7,564 nt of DNA from an uncultured Hungatella sp. (GTDB taxonomy: Bacteria > Bacillota > Clostridia > Lachnospirales > Lachnospiraceae). The translations under genes and the position numbers were made by a program. The DNA lies in NCBI GenBank assembly GCA_959018155.1, contig CAUEKH010000111.1, forward strand, positions 1 to 7,564, in the 5' to 3' direction. The stretch's first letter is position 1; every line of letters starts with the position of its first letter. Under the pieces are notes generated by a model. It searched no databases and was not told the origin of the DNA. It saw nothing but the letters and a program-made list of their open reading frames with translations. This document shows positions 1 through 5,855 of the stretch, piece after piece.

Positions 1-1260
1 GGTATAAGCGCCGGTTCTCAAATCACTGATATAGGAATTAAATTCTTTCACGGAAATCGTCAGTTCCAGGCCCACTGCCTTCAAATCATTCTGAACGACC
101 GTGGCAATATTGGAGTATTTCTCGGCTACCAGCATTTCTCCTAAGTTGTACGGAGTGGTAATTCCCGCCTCTGCCAGAAGGGCTTTCGCCTTCTCCGGGT
201 CGTAGGTATACTGAGGCTGGCTGTCGGAGTAGCCAAAACGGTCCTTCGAGCAGATATTGGAGTTCACCTCCGCCTCCCCGTCGAAACAGATGGCTACCAG
301 GTTCTCACGGTTGATGGCATAGTTCACAGCCTGACGAACCTTTGCGTCGTCAAACGGCGCTTTCTCCGTATTCATGCAGACGTAGGTAAATCCGGAGGTC
401 GGCACCTCTGAGATGGTGATGTTCTTATCTGCCTGCAGCTGAGTCATGCCTGAGGATTCGATGCTGGCAAAATTCACATCTCCCGTCTGAAGAGCGATAG
501 CCTTGGTGGACTGGTCCGGAATGACCTCGAATTTCACATCTTTAATCGCTGCCGCGCCCCGGTAATACTGGTCGTACGCTTTTAATGTCACGTTGCTGCC
601 CTTGTTTCTCTCCACGTACTGATAAGGGCCGCTTCCAACGGGTTTCGTGACAAAATCATCGGCTGATTTCTCATAGTAGGCTTTGGAAGCGATATGGACG
701 GAACAGACTCCTGATAAAAACGGAGAGTACGGATTTGACAGATGGCAGACCACGGTATTGTCGTCCGTAGCTTCCGCATAGTCAAGTCCTGTCACAAAGG
801 CATTCTGATACTGGGAGTTCTGATACATTTCCAGGGAAAATACGGCATCCTCCGCGGTTACCGGCGTCCCGTCATGGAACGTGGCATCCTTTCTCATATG
901 GAAGGTATAGGTGAGCCCATCCTCGCTGACTTCATACGACTCCGCCAGCCTCGGTTCCGGATCTTTCGTTCCATCCGGATTGAAATACATGAGCGGATCG
1001 TAAATCTGTGCCAGAATCGTACTCTCATTCGTCGTGGAGTAATCAGAAGGGTGAAGCGTATCAATATCCGCGTCAATGGCGATTACCAAATCCGTTTTAC
1101 CGGAAGAAGCCGCATCAGAATTTTCTGTCTTGGCCCCCGCGCCTGTCGTACCTTCCGCCTGAGTGCCAGTTCCGGTTCCTGCTTCCTTTGTCTGTCCGCC
1201 GCAGGCGGTCAGAGCGGCCGCCGCGCAAATGGCAAGAAGCCATACTGCTGATTTTTTCAT
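1..1260 (-). CDS. ABC transporter substrate-binding lipoprotein, peptide (SBP_bac_5) family, C-terminus missing
   Basis: This is the extracellular solute-binding lipoprotein of an oligopeptide/dipeptide-type ABC importer. The reading frame is open from ATG at 1260 to the window edge (420 codons). The family is usually about 500-560 residues, so roughly the last fifth to quarter is missing. It starts with a lipoprotein signal: two lysines, a hydrophobic stretch at residues 5-16, then the lipobox L17-T18-A19-C20. A Gly/Thr/Ala/Ser-rich linker follows to about residue 55. The mature domain shows family hallmarks: TLHPSD near 68-73, YDPLMYFNPDG near 87-97, the segment around FHDGTPVTAEDAVFS (128-142), GSGPYQ near 209-214, and PFDDAKVRQAVNYAINRE near 302-319. 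A good AAGGAG site at 1269-1274 lies 8 bases before the ATG. It follows the M42 peptidase gene by only 23 bases, so the two are probably cotranscribed, and permease genes may follow beyond the edge. Peptide as ligand is inferred from the family and the neighbour; nickel, heme or sugar ligands occur in the same family. Confidence 0.93.
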   Translation of the reverse strand, partial: MKKSAVWLLAICAAAALTACGGQTKEAGTGTGTQAEGTTGAGAKTENSDAASSGKTDLVIAIDADIDTLHPSDYSTTNESTILAQIYDPLMYFNPDGTKDPEPRLAESYEVSEDGLTYTFHMRKDATFHDGTPVTAEDAVFSLEMYQNSQYQNAFVTGLDYAEATDDNTVVCHLSNPYSPFLSGVCSVHIASKAYYEKSADDFVTKPVGSGPYQYVERNKGSNVTLKAYDQYYRGAAAIKDVKFEVIPDQSTKAIALQTGDVNFASIESSGMTQLQADKNITISEVPTSGFTYVCMNTEKAPFDDAKVRQAVNYAINRENLVAICFDGEAEVNSNICSKDRFGYSDSQPQYTYDPEKAKALLAEAGITTPYNLGEMLVAEKYSNIATVVQNDLKAVGLELTISVKEFNSYISDLRTGAYT

Positions 1261-1283
1261 AACTTGATCTCCTTTTCGTTCTT

Positions 1284-2297
1284 TCAGAAAGTAAACTGAT
1301 ATTTTGAAAATTCCCGGCATAAATCAATCCCTGCCTGGATATCCGCCTTCGATGCAACGGCGCTCTGGCAGTGAGGATATCTCGTCGTCACCACGATTCC
1401 GCCTGCCCGGACTCCGTAATGAGACAGATTCATGCTGGACGCGTCTGTGCCGCCCTTGTCAATGACCTCTCTCTGATAAGGGATCCCCGCTGCCTCGCAG
1501 CATTTCTCCATGGCTTCCACCACATCCTCGTCACAGACCACCGACGGATCGGCGCACTTGATTCCGATGCCTTTACCTACGGCGTTGCTTCCCTCCAAAT
1601 CACAGGGATAGTCGTGAGCCGGGGTGATATCCATGGCAATTCCGATATCCGGCTGTATCCGCTCGGCCGTCGGTTTGGAACCGCGGCAGCCCAGTTCCTC
1701 CTGGACTGTAAATACGTAATAAATATCATTGGGATATGTACCGTCATTCTGTTTTAAAGCCTCTAAAAGCTGGAAGCAGCCAATCCTGTTGTCCAGCGAT
1801 TTGGAACAGATTAACTCATTCTGAAGTTCTAAATACTCTCCCCAGTAGCCGCAGACATCGCCAAGCTTCACGTACTTCCCTGCATCCTCCGCGGAATTGG
1901 CACCGATATCAATAAATAATTTTCCCACATCATTTTTCGCGTCTTCGATCGCGCCGATACAGCCTACCACTCCGTTCACGCCGTTTCTGAATCTCACGCG
2001 GCCATTATAGGCGGAAGCCGCCCAGTTCCAGCCCATGTTGCAGACCCGGAGTCTTCCGTCTGGCTCTATCTTCTTCACCATGAATCCAATCTCGTCCATA
2101 TGGGCCGCGAACATGATTTTCTTACCGGAAGGATCGCCGTTTCCCTTTTTTAACACAATCAAATCCCCGATTGCGTCGGTCATCATCTCATCCGCGTAGG
2201 GGGCTGCCTCCTCCTCAATCAGTTTTCTTACTTCTTTTTCAAATCCAGACACGCCCTGCGCCTGAGTCAGCTTTCTCAACAGTTCCTCGTGTTCCAT
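1284..2297 (-). CDS. M42 family metallo-aminopeptidase (glutamyl aminopeptidase / TET type)
   Basis: This is a cytoplasmic di-metal aminopeptidase of family M42, which removes N-terminal residues from short peptides and usually forms dodecameric TET shells. Counted from the start chosen here (337 residues, a usual family length), the co-catalytic residues are visible: H66 and D68 in AAHMDEIGF, bridging D169 in SLDNR, general base E200 and ligand E201 in VQEELGCRG, D223 in AMDITPAHD, and H309 in TTRYPHCQSA. There is no signal peptide. The last motif reads PHCQSAV where many members have a HSPVE-like sequence, so a divergent subfamily is likely. The start is chosen at 2297 because GGAGG (2303-2307) precedes it by 5 bases. 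An in-frame ATG at 2324 would add 9 residues but has no ribosome binding site, and the ATG at 2300 is too close to the site. It is the first gene of a probable operon with the peptide-binding lipoprotein, divergent from a GntR regulator. Substrate preference cannot be read from the sequence. Confidence 0.94.
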   Translation of the reverse strand: MEHEELLRKLTQAQGVSGFEKEVRKLIEEEAAPYADEMMTDAIGDLIVLKKGNGDPSGKKIMFAAHMDEIGFMVKKIEPDGRLRVCNMGWNWAASAYNGRVRFRNGVNGVVGCIGAIEDAKNDVGKLFIDIGANSAEDAGKYVKLGDVCGYWGEYLELQNELICSKSLDNRIGCFQLLEALKQNDGTYPNDIYYVFTVQEELGCRGSKPTAERIQPDIGIAMDITPAHDYPCDLEGSNAVGKGIGIKCADPSVVCDEDVVEAMEKCCEAAGIPYQREVIDKGGTDASSMNLSHYGVRAGGIVVTTRYPHCQSAVASKADIQAGIDLCREFSKYQFTF

Positions 2298-2302
2298 CAT
2301 TT

Positions 2303-2307
2303 CCTCC
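2303..2307 (-). promoter_or_regulatory. Ribosome binding site that decides the M42 peptidase start
   Basis: GGAGG on the minus strand lies 5 bases before the ATG at 2297 and inside the 9-codon extension that an ATG at 2324 would give. The bases before 2324 (CTGCTAAA) contain no Shine-Dalgarno match, which favours the shorter protein. Confidence 0.65.
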
Positions 2308-2377
2308 ATTCCGTAAAAGGCCATTTTAGCAGGTTAATATTTTAGCGCTTTAAACTGACATATTTAAAATTTTCTCC

Positions 2378-2406
2378 ATTGTATCATGATGTTTTGGATT
2401 TCGCAA
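2378..2406 (-). promoter_or_regulatory. Sigma-A-type promoter for the M42 peptidase / lipoprotein operon
   Basis: On the minus strand a -35 box TTGCGA (2401-2406) and a -10 box TACAAT (2378-2383) are separated by exactly 17 bases. Transcription would begin near 2371, giving a leader of about 74 bases before the peptidase ATG. The -35 box lies inside an ATTTCGCAATAT sequence (2398-2409) that resembles the adjacent palindrome at 2412-2423 with two mismatches, so regulator binding could directly block RNA polymerase. Assigned by eye from consensus match and spacing. Confidence 0.7.
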
Positions 2407-2411
2407 TATGT

Positions 2412-2430
2412 ATTTTGCAAAATGCAAAAT
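2412..2430. promoter_or_regulatory. Candidate operator: perfect 8-3-8 inverted repeat between divergent promoters
   Basis: ATTTTGCA, three A residues, then TGCAAAAT form a perfect inverted repeat. The first 12 bases also make a perfect palindrome by themselves. It sits 5 bases from the minus-strand -35 box and 13 bases from the plus-strand -35 box. A near copy of the half site (ATTTCGCA, 2398-2405) occurs 14 bases to the left and overlaps the peptidase promoter. Short palindromes with a small central spacer are typical targets of FadR-type GntR proteins, and the regulator is encoded next door. Binding by that protein is inferred. Confidence 0.65.
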
Positions 2431-2443
2431 TCTTTATTTCTTA

Positions 2444-2472
2444 TTGATTTTTACCTTCCCATGCGGTAGAAT
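2444..2472 (+). promoter_or_regulatory. Sigma-A-type promoter for the GntR regulator gene
   Basis: A -35 box TTGATT (2444-2449) and a -10 box TAGAAT (2467-2472) are separated by exactly 17 bases. Transcription would start near 2479, leaving a leader of about 93 bases. The inverted repeat at 2412-2430 lies just upstream, consistent with autoregulation of the gene by its product. Confidence 0.65.
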
Positions 2473-2483
2473 CAAGTCAAATA

Positions 2484-2571
2484 TCCCGCAGCAGAGCGGC
2501 TTTAGACTGCCTGTTTTCGGGAAATGGCAGGTAAACCGGCCGCCTGGGCGGCAGAAGGATGGGGATTTTAG
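2484..2571 (+). other. Structured gntR leader with possible 15-residue upstream ORF
   Basis: The leader between the predicted start site and the gntR ATG has several possible stems: TCCCG (2484-2488) with CGGGA (2518-2522), CTGCC (2507-2511) with GGCAG (2526-2530), and GCCGCC with GGCGGC (2539-2552, tight loop). An ATG at 2524 opens 15 codons, including two Trp codons, and its TAG (2569-2571) abuts the gntR ATG. That upstream ORF has no proper ribosome binding site, so its translation is doubtful. The site for gntR itself is AAGGA at 2555-2559 or GGGGA at 2561-2565, the latter 6 bases before the ATG. Confidence 0.3.
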
Positions 2572-3258
2572 ATGGATTTGAATAAAACAACGCTTTCTGA
2601 ACAGATATACCAGATTCTCCGTGCCGATATCGTGACTCAGAAAATCAGGCTCGGGGAAAAGCTGACACTGAAAAGCCTTCAGGAGCGCTTCTCCGTCAGT
2701 TCCACTCCCATCCGGGAGGCGCTGACACGGCTGGCGGAGGACGATCTCGTCGTAAGCTACTCCAATGTCGGGGTCAATGTCATTGAAATCGGGGAACGGG
2801 ATTTAAGAGAACTCTACCAGTTCATGGGCGATTTGGACGGGCTGGCGATTCTCTATGCGTCGCGATACCCGAACCAGGCCGAGGTGATAGACGCTCTGGA
2901 ACAGAATATCAGAAAAACTGCTTCGATCTATCAGGATCGGGAAATGACGCCCCCGGAAATCGAGGAATGGACGTCCAGTTCCGACCAGTTCCACTTAATT
3001 TTCTATGATTTCTGTCAGAATCAGAGACTGACCCGGGCTGCGCAAAAACAGCGGAGTCAGCTGACGATATTTTCCAACATGTATGAGGCGTCGCGGGAAT
3101 TTCAGATATCCATAGAGAAGGGGCATGAGGCGATCCTTGAGACTTATCGGAACGGACAGTACCAGGAGACAGCAGAAAAGATGAGGGAACATTTGGGACA
3201 GTCACTGGAATATGCTTTGAAGTGTCTGGAGAAGCTTCATGACGGAAAGGACAGGTAA
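2572..3258 (+). CDS. GntR family transcriptional regulator, FadR/FCD subfamily
   Basis: This is a DNA-binding regulator of 228 residues, the usual FadR-subfamily length. The winged helix-turn-helix spans about residues 5-72 and shows family features: QIYQILRADIVTQKIRLGEKL, then SLQERFSVSSTPIREALTRLAEDDLV with the recognition helix near 43-54. The all-helical FCD effector domain follows from about residue 77 to 215, with QFHLIF (139-144), KGHEAIL (183-189) and MREHL (204-208). H141, H185 and H207 are spaced like the histidine metal ligands of FCD proteins. The position four residues before H141, normally Asp, is Ser137, with Asp138 next to it. It is transcribed divergently from the M42 peptidase and the binding lipoprotein, and a palindrome lies between the promoters, so it probably controls that operon and itself. 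FCD regulators generally sense small organic acids; the effector here is unknown. Confidence 0.93.
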   Translation: MDLNKTTLSEQIYQILRADIVTQKIRLGEKLTLKSLQERFSVSSTPIREALTRLAEDDLVVSYSNVGVNVIEIGERDLRELYQFMGDLDGLAILYASRYPNQAEVIDALEQNIRKTASIYQDREMTPPEIEEWTSSSDQFHLIFYDFCQNQRLTRAAQKQRSQLTIFSNMYEASREFQISIEKGHEAILETYRNGQYQETAEKMREHLGQSLEYALKCLEKLHDGKDR

Positions 3259-3275
3259 AAGCGTCAAAAGCAGCA

Positions 3276-3327
3276 AAAAGAGCAACAGCCGGGAAATCGT
3301 AAAACCTTTCCCGGCTGCTGCTCTTTT
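3276..3327. terminator. Bidirectional intrinsic terminator between gntR and the sensor kinase gene
   Basis: Two 21-base arms (3276-3296 and 3307-3327) pair with a single mismatch around a 10-base loop. The core is GC-rich (CAGCCGGG with CCCGGCTG). The outer ends are A-rich on the left and T-rich on the right, so a U-tract is produced in either direction. It lies 17 bases after the gntR stop and 42 bases after the convergent kinase stop, and can end both transcripts. Confidence 0.92.
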
Positions 3328-3369
3328 CTGATTATATTTACCGCGTCAGCAATCCGCAATTTATTCCTT

Positions 3370-4941
3370 TTACGCCTGTGGCATCTCATCGACCGGGAGA
3401 TCGTTCGGCCCTTCCTTCCAGCAGTCCAGCGTAAACCAGAATTCCACGCCGCCTTCCACGTTTCTCACTCCGCACTCCCTGTGGTGGCTGTCTATAATCG
3501 CCTTCACAATCGAAAGTCCGATTCCGCTTCCGCCGTAAGCCCTGGTGTGGGATTTGTCAACCTTAAAGAACTTTGTCCAGAGATTTGGCAAATCCTCCGC
3601 CGGGATATTCTGACCCGTGTTAAATACCGTCACAAGCGCTTCCTCTCCGTTGTCTTCCACCGTGATGACGATACGTCGTTCTCCGTCGAGATGATTCAGC
3701 GCATTATTTAAATAGTTTGTCACGACCTCTTCAATCTTGAACTCGTCGGCCCGGACGAAGACTGCGCCGCTGTCTTCCAACTGTACGTCGGCGCCCTTCT
3801 GCTGAATCAGGATTCCCGCCGAATTGATGACGCCGCGAACGAGTTCGGTCAGATCAAACCGCTCCATGACAGGAACGTCGTTTCCGAACTCCAGCGCCGA
3901 TAATGTCAGAAGCTGGCGGACCATCTTATTCATCTTGTTGGCCTCATCCATAATCACTTCACAGTAGTAATCACGGCTCTCCGGGTCCTCGGCCATCCCT
4001 TCTGTCAGACCTTCCGCATATCCCTGGATTAAGGCGATGGGAGTCTTTAGCTCATGGGACACATTGGCGATAAAGTCCTTCCTCATCTCGTCGACCTTAA
4101 TCTTCTGCTCGATGTCCTTCTGCAGTTCCTCATTAGCCGTCCGAAGCTGGCCAATGGTTTCCTTAAGCGTGTCAGAAAGACGGTTCATACTGTTGCCAAG
4201 TACGCCGATCTCATCCTCCGCCAGCCCTGTATACTTGGCGTCAAAATCAAGCTGTGACATTTTCTCTGAAATATTCGCCAGTTCCAGGATGGGAGACGTG
4301 ATCCTGCGCGTCGTGATATAGATAAACAGGCTTCCAATCAGAAGCGCCGCAAACCCCACATAGGCCAGGAACCGGTTGGAGAGAGCCACGCTCTCCCGGA
4401 TGCTGGCAAGGGGCGTGGACATCAGAAAGATGGTGGTGTTATCGGAAAAATAGCCCCAGCTTTCCAGGTAGTAGGAATCCGACCGCTTATCATACATCTT
4501 CTGAATCAGATAATTGTCATGCTTCTTCATCACCGTAATCTGCGGCATATTTCTCCCCAGAACGTAGCCCTGAATCCTGTTTGCCAGCGCGTCCTTCTCC
4601 CCTGTGTTCGGCAGCAGCATCTTGTCCGTAGCGCTGTCCAAAAGAACGATTGTCATATTATACTTTTCCCACAGTACGCGGAAAAGCTTCTGGAGGGATC
4701 CCTCTTCCCCCTCTCCTTTCACATACGTATCGGAATAATAATCAACGATATTCGTTCCCTCATCCGCCGTCTCGGCAACGATTTTATCAAAAATGGTGTA
4801 CGCCTTCTCCAGAGTATTCACTTTGTCCATGGTGTAGAAACTCTCCAGAAACCAGTTATTCACACACCATGTCGCAACCAGCACAAATGCCATCAACCCC
4901 ATAAAGACCATGGCAAAACGGGCCTTGATTGAGTGTTTCAT
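3370..4941 (-). CDS. Membrane sensor histidine kinase (HAMP-HisKA-HATPase)
   Basis: This is the sensor of a two-component system: 523 residues that autophosphorylate on histidine and pass the phosphate to the regulator encoded just upstream. The order is: transmembrane helix 1 (about 9-29), an extracellular sensor region of about 160 residues (30-190), transmembrane helix 2 (about 191-210), HAMP (about 211-264), a coiled linker, HisKA with the H-box SHELKTP and phospho-acceptor H296, and HATPase with N-box NYLNNALNH (N409, N412, N413), an F/G1 region VFNTGQNIP (439-447) and the G2 box GGSGIGLS (470-477). A short acidic tail follows. The start ATG at 4941 overlaps the regulator's stop in an ATGA, and a GAGG site (4949-4952) precedes it, indicating translational coupling. 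The sensor region has no motif I recognise, so the signal is unknown. The build resembles ResE/PhoR/VicK-like kinases, but it has no PAS domain that I can see. Confidence 0.96.
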   Translation of the reverse strand: MKHSIKARFAMVFMGLMAFVLVATWCVNNWFLESFYTMDKVNTLEKAYTIFDKIVAETADEGTNIVDYYSDTYVKGEGEEGSLQKLFRVLWEKYNMTIVLLDSATDKMLLPNTGEKDALANRIQGYVLGRNMPQITVMKKHDNYLIQKMYDKRSDSYYLESWGYFSDNTTIFLMSTPLASIRESVALSNRFLAYVGFAALLIGSLFIYITTRRITSPILELANISEKMSQLDFDAKYTGLAEDEIGVLGNSMNRLSDTLKETIGQLRTANEELQKDIEQKIKVDEMRKDFIANVSHELKTPIALIQGYAEGLTEGMAEDPESRDYYCEVIMDEANKMNKMVRQLLTLSALEFGNDVPVMERFDLTELVRGVINSAGILIQQKGADVQLEDSGAVFVRADEFKIEEVVTNYLNNALNHLDGERRIVITVEDNGEEALVTVFNTGQNIPAEDLPNLWTKFFKVDKSHTRAYGGSGIGLSIVKAIIDSHHRECGVRNVEGGVEFWFTLDCWKEGPNDLPVDEMPQA

Positions 4942-5615
4942 TGAGTCACCTCGAATTTATAGCCCATTCCCCAGATCGTCTTGATATAGTCCCCCTTCTC
5001 GCCCATCTTGCTGCGCAGCTTCTTCACATGGGTGTCGATGGTCCGTGCGTCTCCGAAATAATCGTAATTCCACACATGATTCAAAATCTTTTCCCTGGAA
5101 AGGGCGATTCCCTGATTCTCCATAAAATATGCCAGCAGTTCAAATTCCTTATAGCTTAAATCAATATTATTCCCGTCAATCGTAACCTGGTGGGCTGCTT
5201 TGTCAATTTTAATCCCGCCCAGTTCCATCAGCTCGGAAGATGCCGCGCTGCTGCGGCGCAAAATAGCTTCCACCCGCGCAACCAGAATCTTTGGGCTGAA
5301 CGGCTTGGAAATATACTCGTCCACACCTAAATTAAATCCCTGCAGTTCGTCCCGCTCCTCGCTTCTGGCCGTCAGCATGATGATCGGCACCTGGGAGTAC
5401 TTGCGGATCGTGCGGCACGTCTCCCAGCCATCCATCTTCGGCATCATGACATCCAGGATAATCAGAGCGATATCCTTCTGTTCAAAGAAAATATCCACGG
5501 CCTCCTCGCCGTCTCCCGCCTCAATAACTGAAAATCCCTTTACACTCAGGAAATCTTTTACCAGCTTCCTCATTCTGGCCTCGTCATCAACGACTAATAT
5601 CTTTAACTGATCCAT
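4938..5615 (-). CDS. OmpR/PhoB family response regulator
   Basis: This is the DNA-binding response regulator partner of the adjacent kinase, 225 residues. The receiver domain (about 4-118) has the acidic pair D10-D11, phospho-acceptor D55 in LDVMMPKMDG, T82 in MLTARSEE and K104 in SKPFSP. A short linker (about 121-129) leads to the winged-helix effector domain (about 130-225), with LSYKEFELLAYF (153-164), the recognition helix region RTIDTHVKKLRSK (191-203) and the terminal wing TIWGMGYKFE. The start is set at 5615 because AGGAGG (5621-5626) lies 5 bases upstream and the receiver begins at once with DQLKILVVDDE. An in-frame ATG at 5708 would add 31 residues unlike a receiver, and would fall upstream of the likely transcription start. 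It is the first gene of a two-gene operon. Direct repeats next to its promoter suggest autoregulation. The regulon cannot be told from this window. Confidence 0.97.
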   Translation of the reverse strand: MDQLKILVVDDEARMRKLVKDFLSVKGFSVIEAGDGEEAVDIFFEQKDIALIILDVMMPKMDGWETCRTIRKYSQVPIIMLTARSEERDELQGFNLGVDEYISKPFSPKILVARVEAILRRSSAASSELMELGGIKIDKAAHQVTIDGNNIDLSYKEFELLAYFMENQGIALSREKILNHVWNYDYFGDARTIDTHVKKLRSKMGEKGDYIKTIWGMGYKFEVTQ

Positions 5616-5620
5616 GTCAA

Positions 5621-5626
5621 CCTCCT
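5621..5626 (-). promoter_or_regulatory. Ribosome binding site fixing the response regulator start
   Basis: A perfect AGGAGG sits 5 bases before the ATG at 5615. It is this site, together with the immediate onset of the receiver fold, that excludes the upstream ATG at 5708. A stem-loop element ends only about 5 bases upstream of it. Confidence 0.85.
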
Positions 5627-5629
5627 GAA

Positions 5630-5667
5630 ACGATAACCTGCGCGCGCTCTGCGCAGCCGGCCTTATC
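5630..5667. repeat. Copy A of a palindromic element, in the response regulator leader
   Basis: The element begins ACGATAACCTGC and continues to GCTCTGCGCA and TTATC. The inner CTGCGC (5638-5643) pairs with GCGCAG (5651-5656) around 7 bases, and the outer GATAA (5632-5636) pairs with TTATC (5663-5667). Read on the reverse strand, copy B at 5799-5833 carries the same 12-base and 10-base blocks in the same order. It lies in the 5' leader of the regulator mRNA, so the stem could affect ribosome access. Confidence 0.6.
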
Positions 5668-5698
5668 AATGAAATCACAAATGTACTGCTTTTCTTAT

Positions 5699-5727
5699 AT
5701 TGTAGCAAAATGGCCCGGAGAATTCCA
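5699..5727 (-). promoter_or_regulatory. Extended -10 promoter for the two-component operon
   Basis: On the minus strand the -10 box TACAAT (5699-5704) is preceded by TGC (5705-5707), making an extended -10. At a 17-base spacing the -35 position (5722-5727) reads TGGAAT, a poor match, as is usual for activator-dependent or extended -10 promoters. Transcription would start near 5692, giving a leader of about 76 bases. Confidence 0.6.
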
Positions 5728-5730
5728 CAT

Positions 5731-5750
5731 TTTCACAGAGATTTCACAGA
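5731..5750. promoter_or_regulatory. Tandem 9-base direct repeats, candidate response regulator binding site
   Basis: TTTCACAGA occurs at 5731-5739 and again at 5742-5750, an 11-base period. They lie immediately upstream of the weak -35 of the two-component operon. OmpR/PhoB regulators bind as head-to-tail dimers to direct repeats about 11 bases apart, so self-activation by the adjacent regulator is the natural inference. Confidence 0.5.
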
Positions 5751-5751
5751 A

Positions 5752-5787
5752 ATAGCGCGGTCAGAGGTTTCCCCGCTGCCGCGCTAT
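5752..5787 (-). terminator. GC-rich hairpin, probable kduI terminator
   Basis: ATAGCGCGG (5752-5760) pairs perfectly with CCGCGCTAT (5779-5787), and CAG (5762-5764) with CTG (5776-5778) extends the stem past a one-base bulge. It lies downstream of kduI on its strand. The following minus-strand bases (TTCTGTG) are only weakly U-rich, so termination would be modest. Confidence 0.4.
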
Positions 5788-5798
5788 CCTTATTGAAG

Positions 5799-5833
5799 AC
5801 GATAACCTGTGCGCAGAGCGTGCAGGTTATCGT
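5799..5833. repeat. Copy B of the palindromic element: 16-bp hairpin downstream of kduI
   Basis: Bases 5799-5814 pair with 5818-5833 around an AGA loop. The outer 11 pairs are perfect (ACGATAACCTG with CAGGTTATCGT) and the inner five include two G-U type pairs. It starts 23 bases beyond the kduI stop and has no U-tract on either side, so it is not a canonical terminator. Its reverse complement shares ACGATAACCTGC and GCTCTGCGCA with copy A at 5630-5667, which points to a common origin. Confidence 0.65.
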
Positions 5834-5855
5834 TGTACTGGTAAGCTTCTACTGC

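Noticed and set aside
742..1251. Plus-strand ORF of 169 codons opposite the binding lipoprotein gene
   Set aside because: It is fully antisense to a well-supported lipoprotein frame, its translation is Arg-rich and resembles no family, and it lacks a ribosome site.
2298..2324. Longer M42 peptidase starting at 2324
   Set aside because: No ribosome site precedes that ATG, whereas GGAGG lies 5 bases before the ATG at 2297. Kept as an alternative, not the choice.
4519..4932. Plus-strand ORF of 137 codons opposite the sensor kinase
   Set aside because: Antisense shadow of the kinase sensor region, with His/Arg/Leu-rich composition and no recognisable domain.
5200..5610. Plus-strand ORF of 136 codons opposite the response regulator
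   Set aside because: Antisense shadow of the receiver domain; Ser-rich low-complexity translation.
5616..5708. Longer response regulator starting at 5708
   Set aside because: The extra 31 residues are not receiver-like, they would span the -10 region and the leader hairpin, and a perfect AGGAGG marks the start at 5615.
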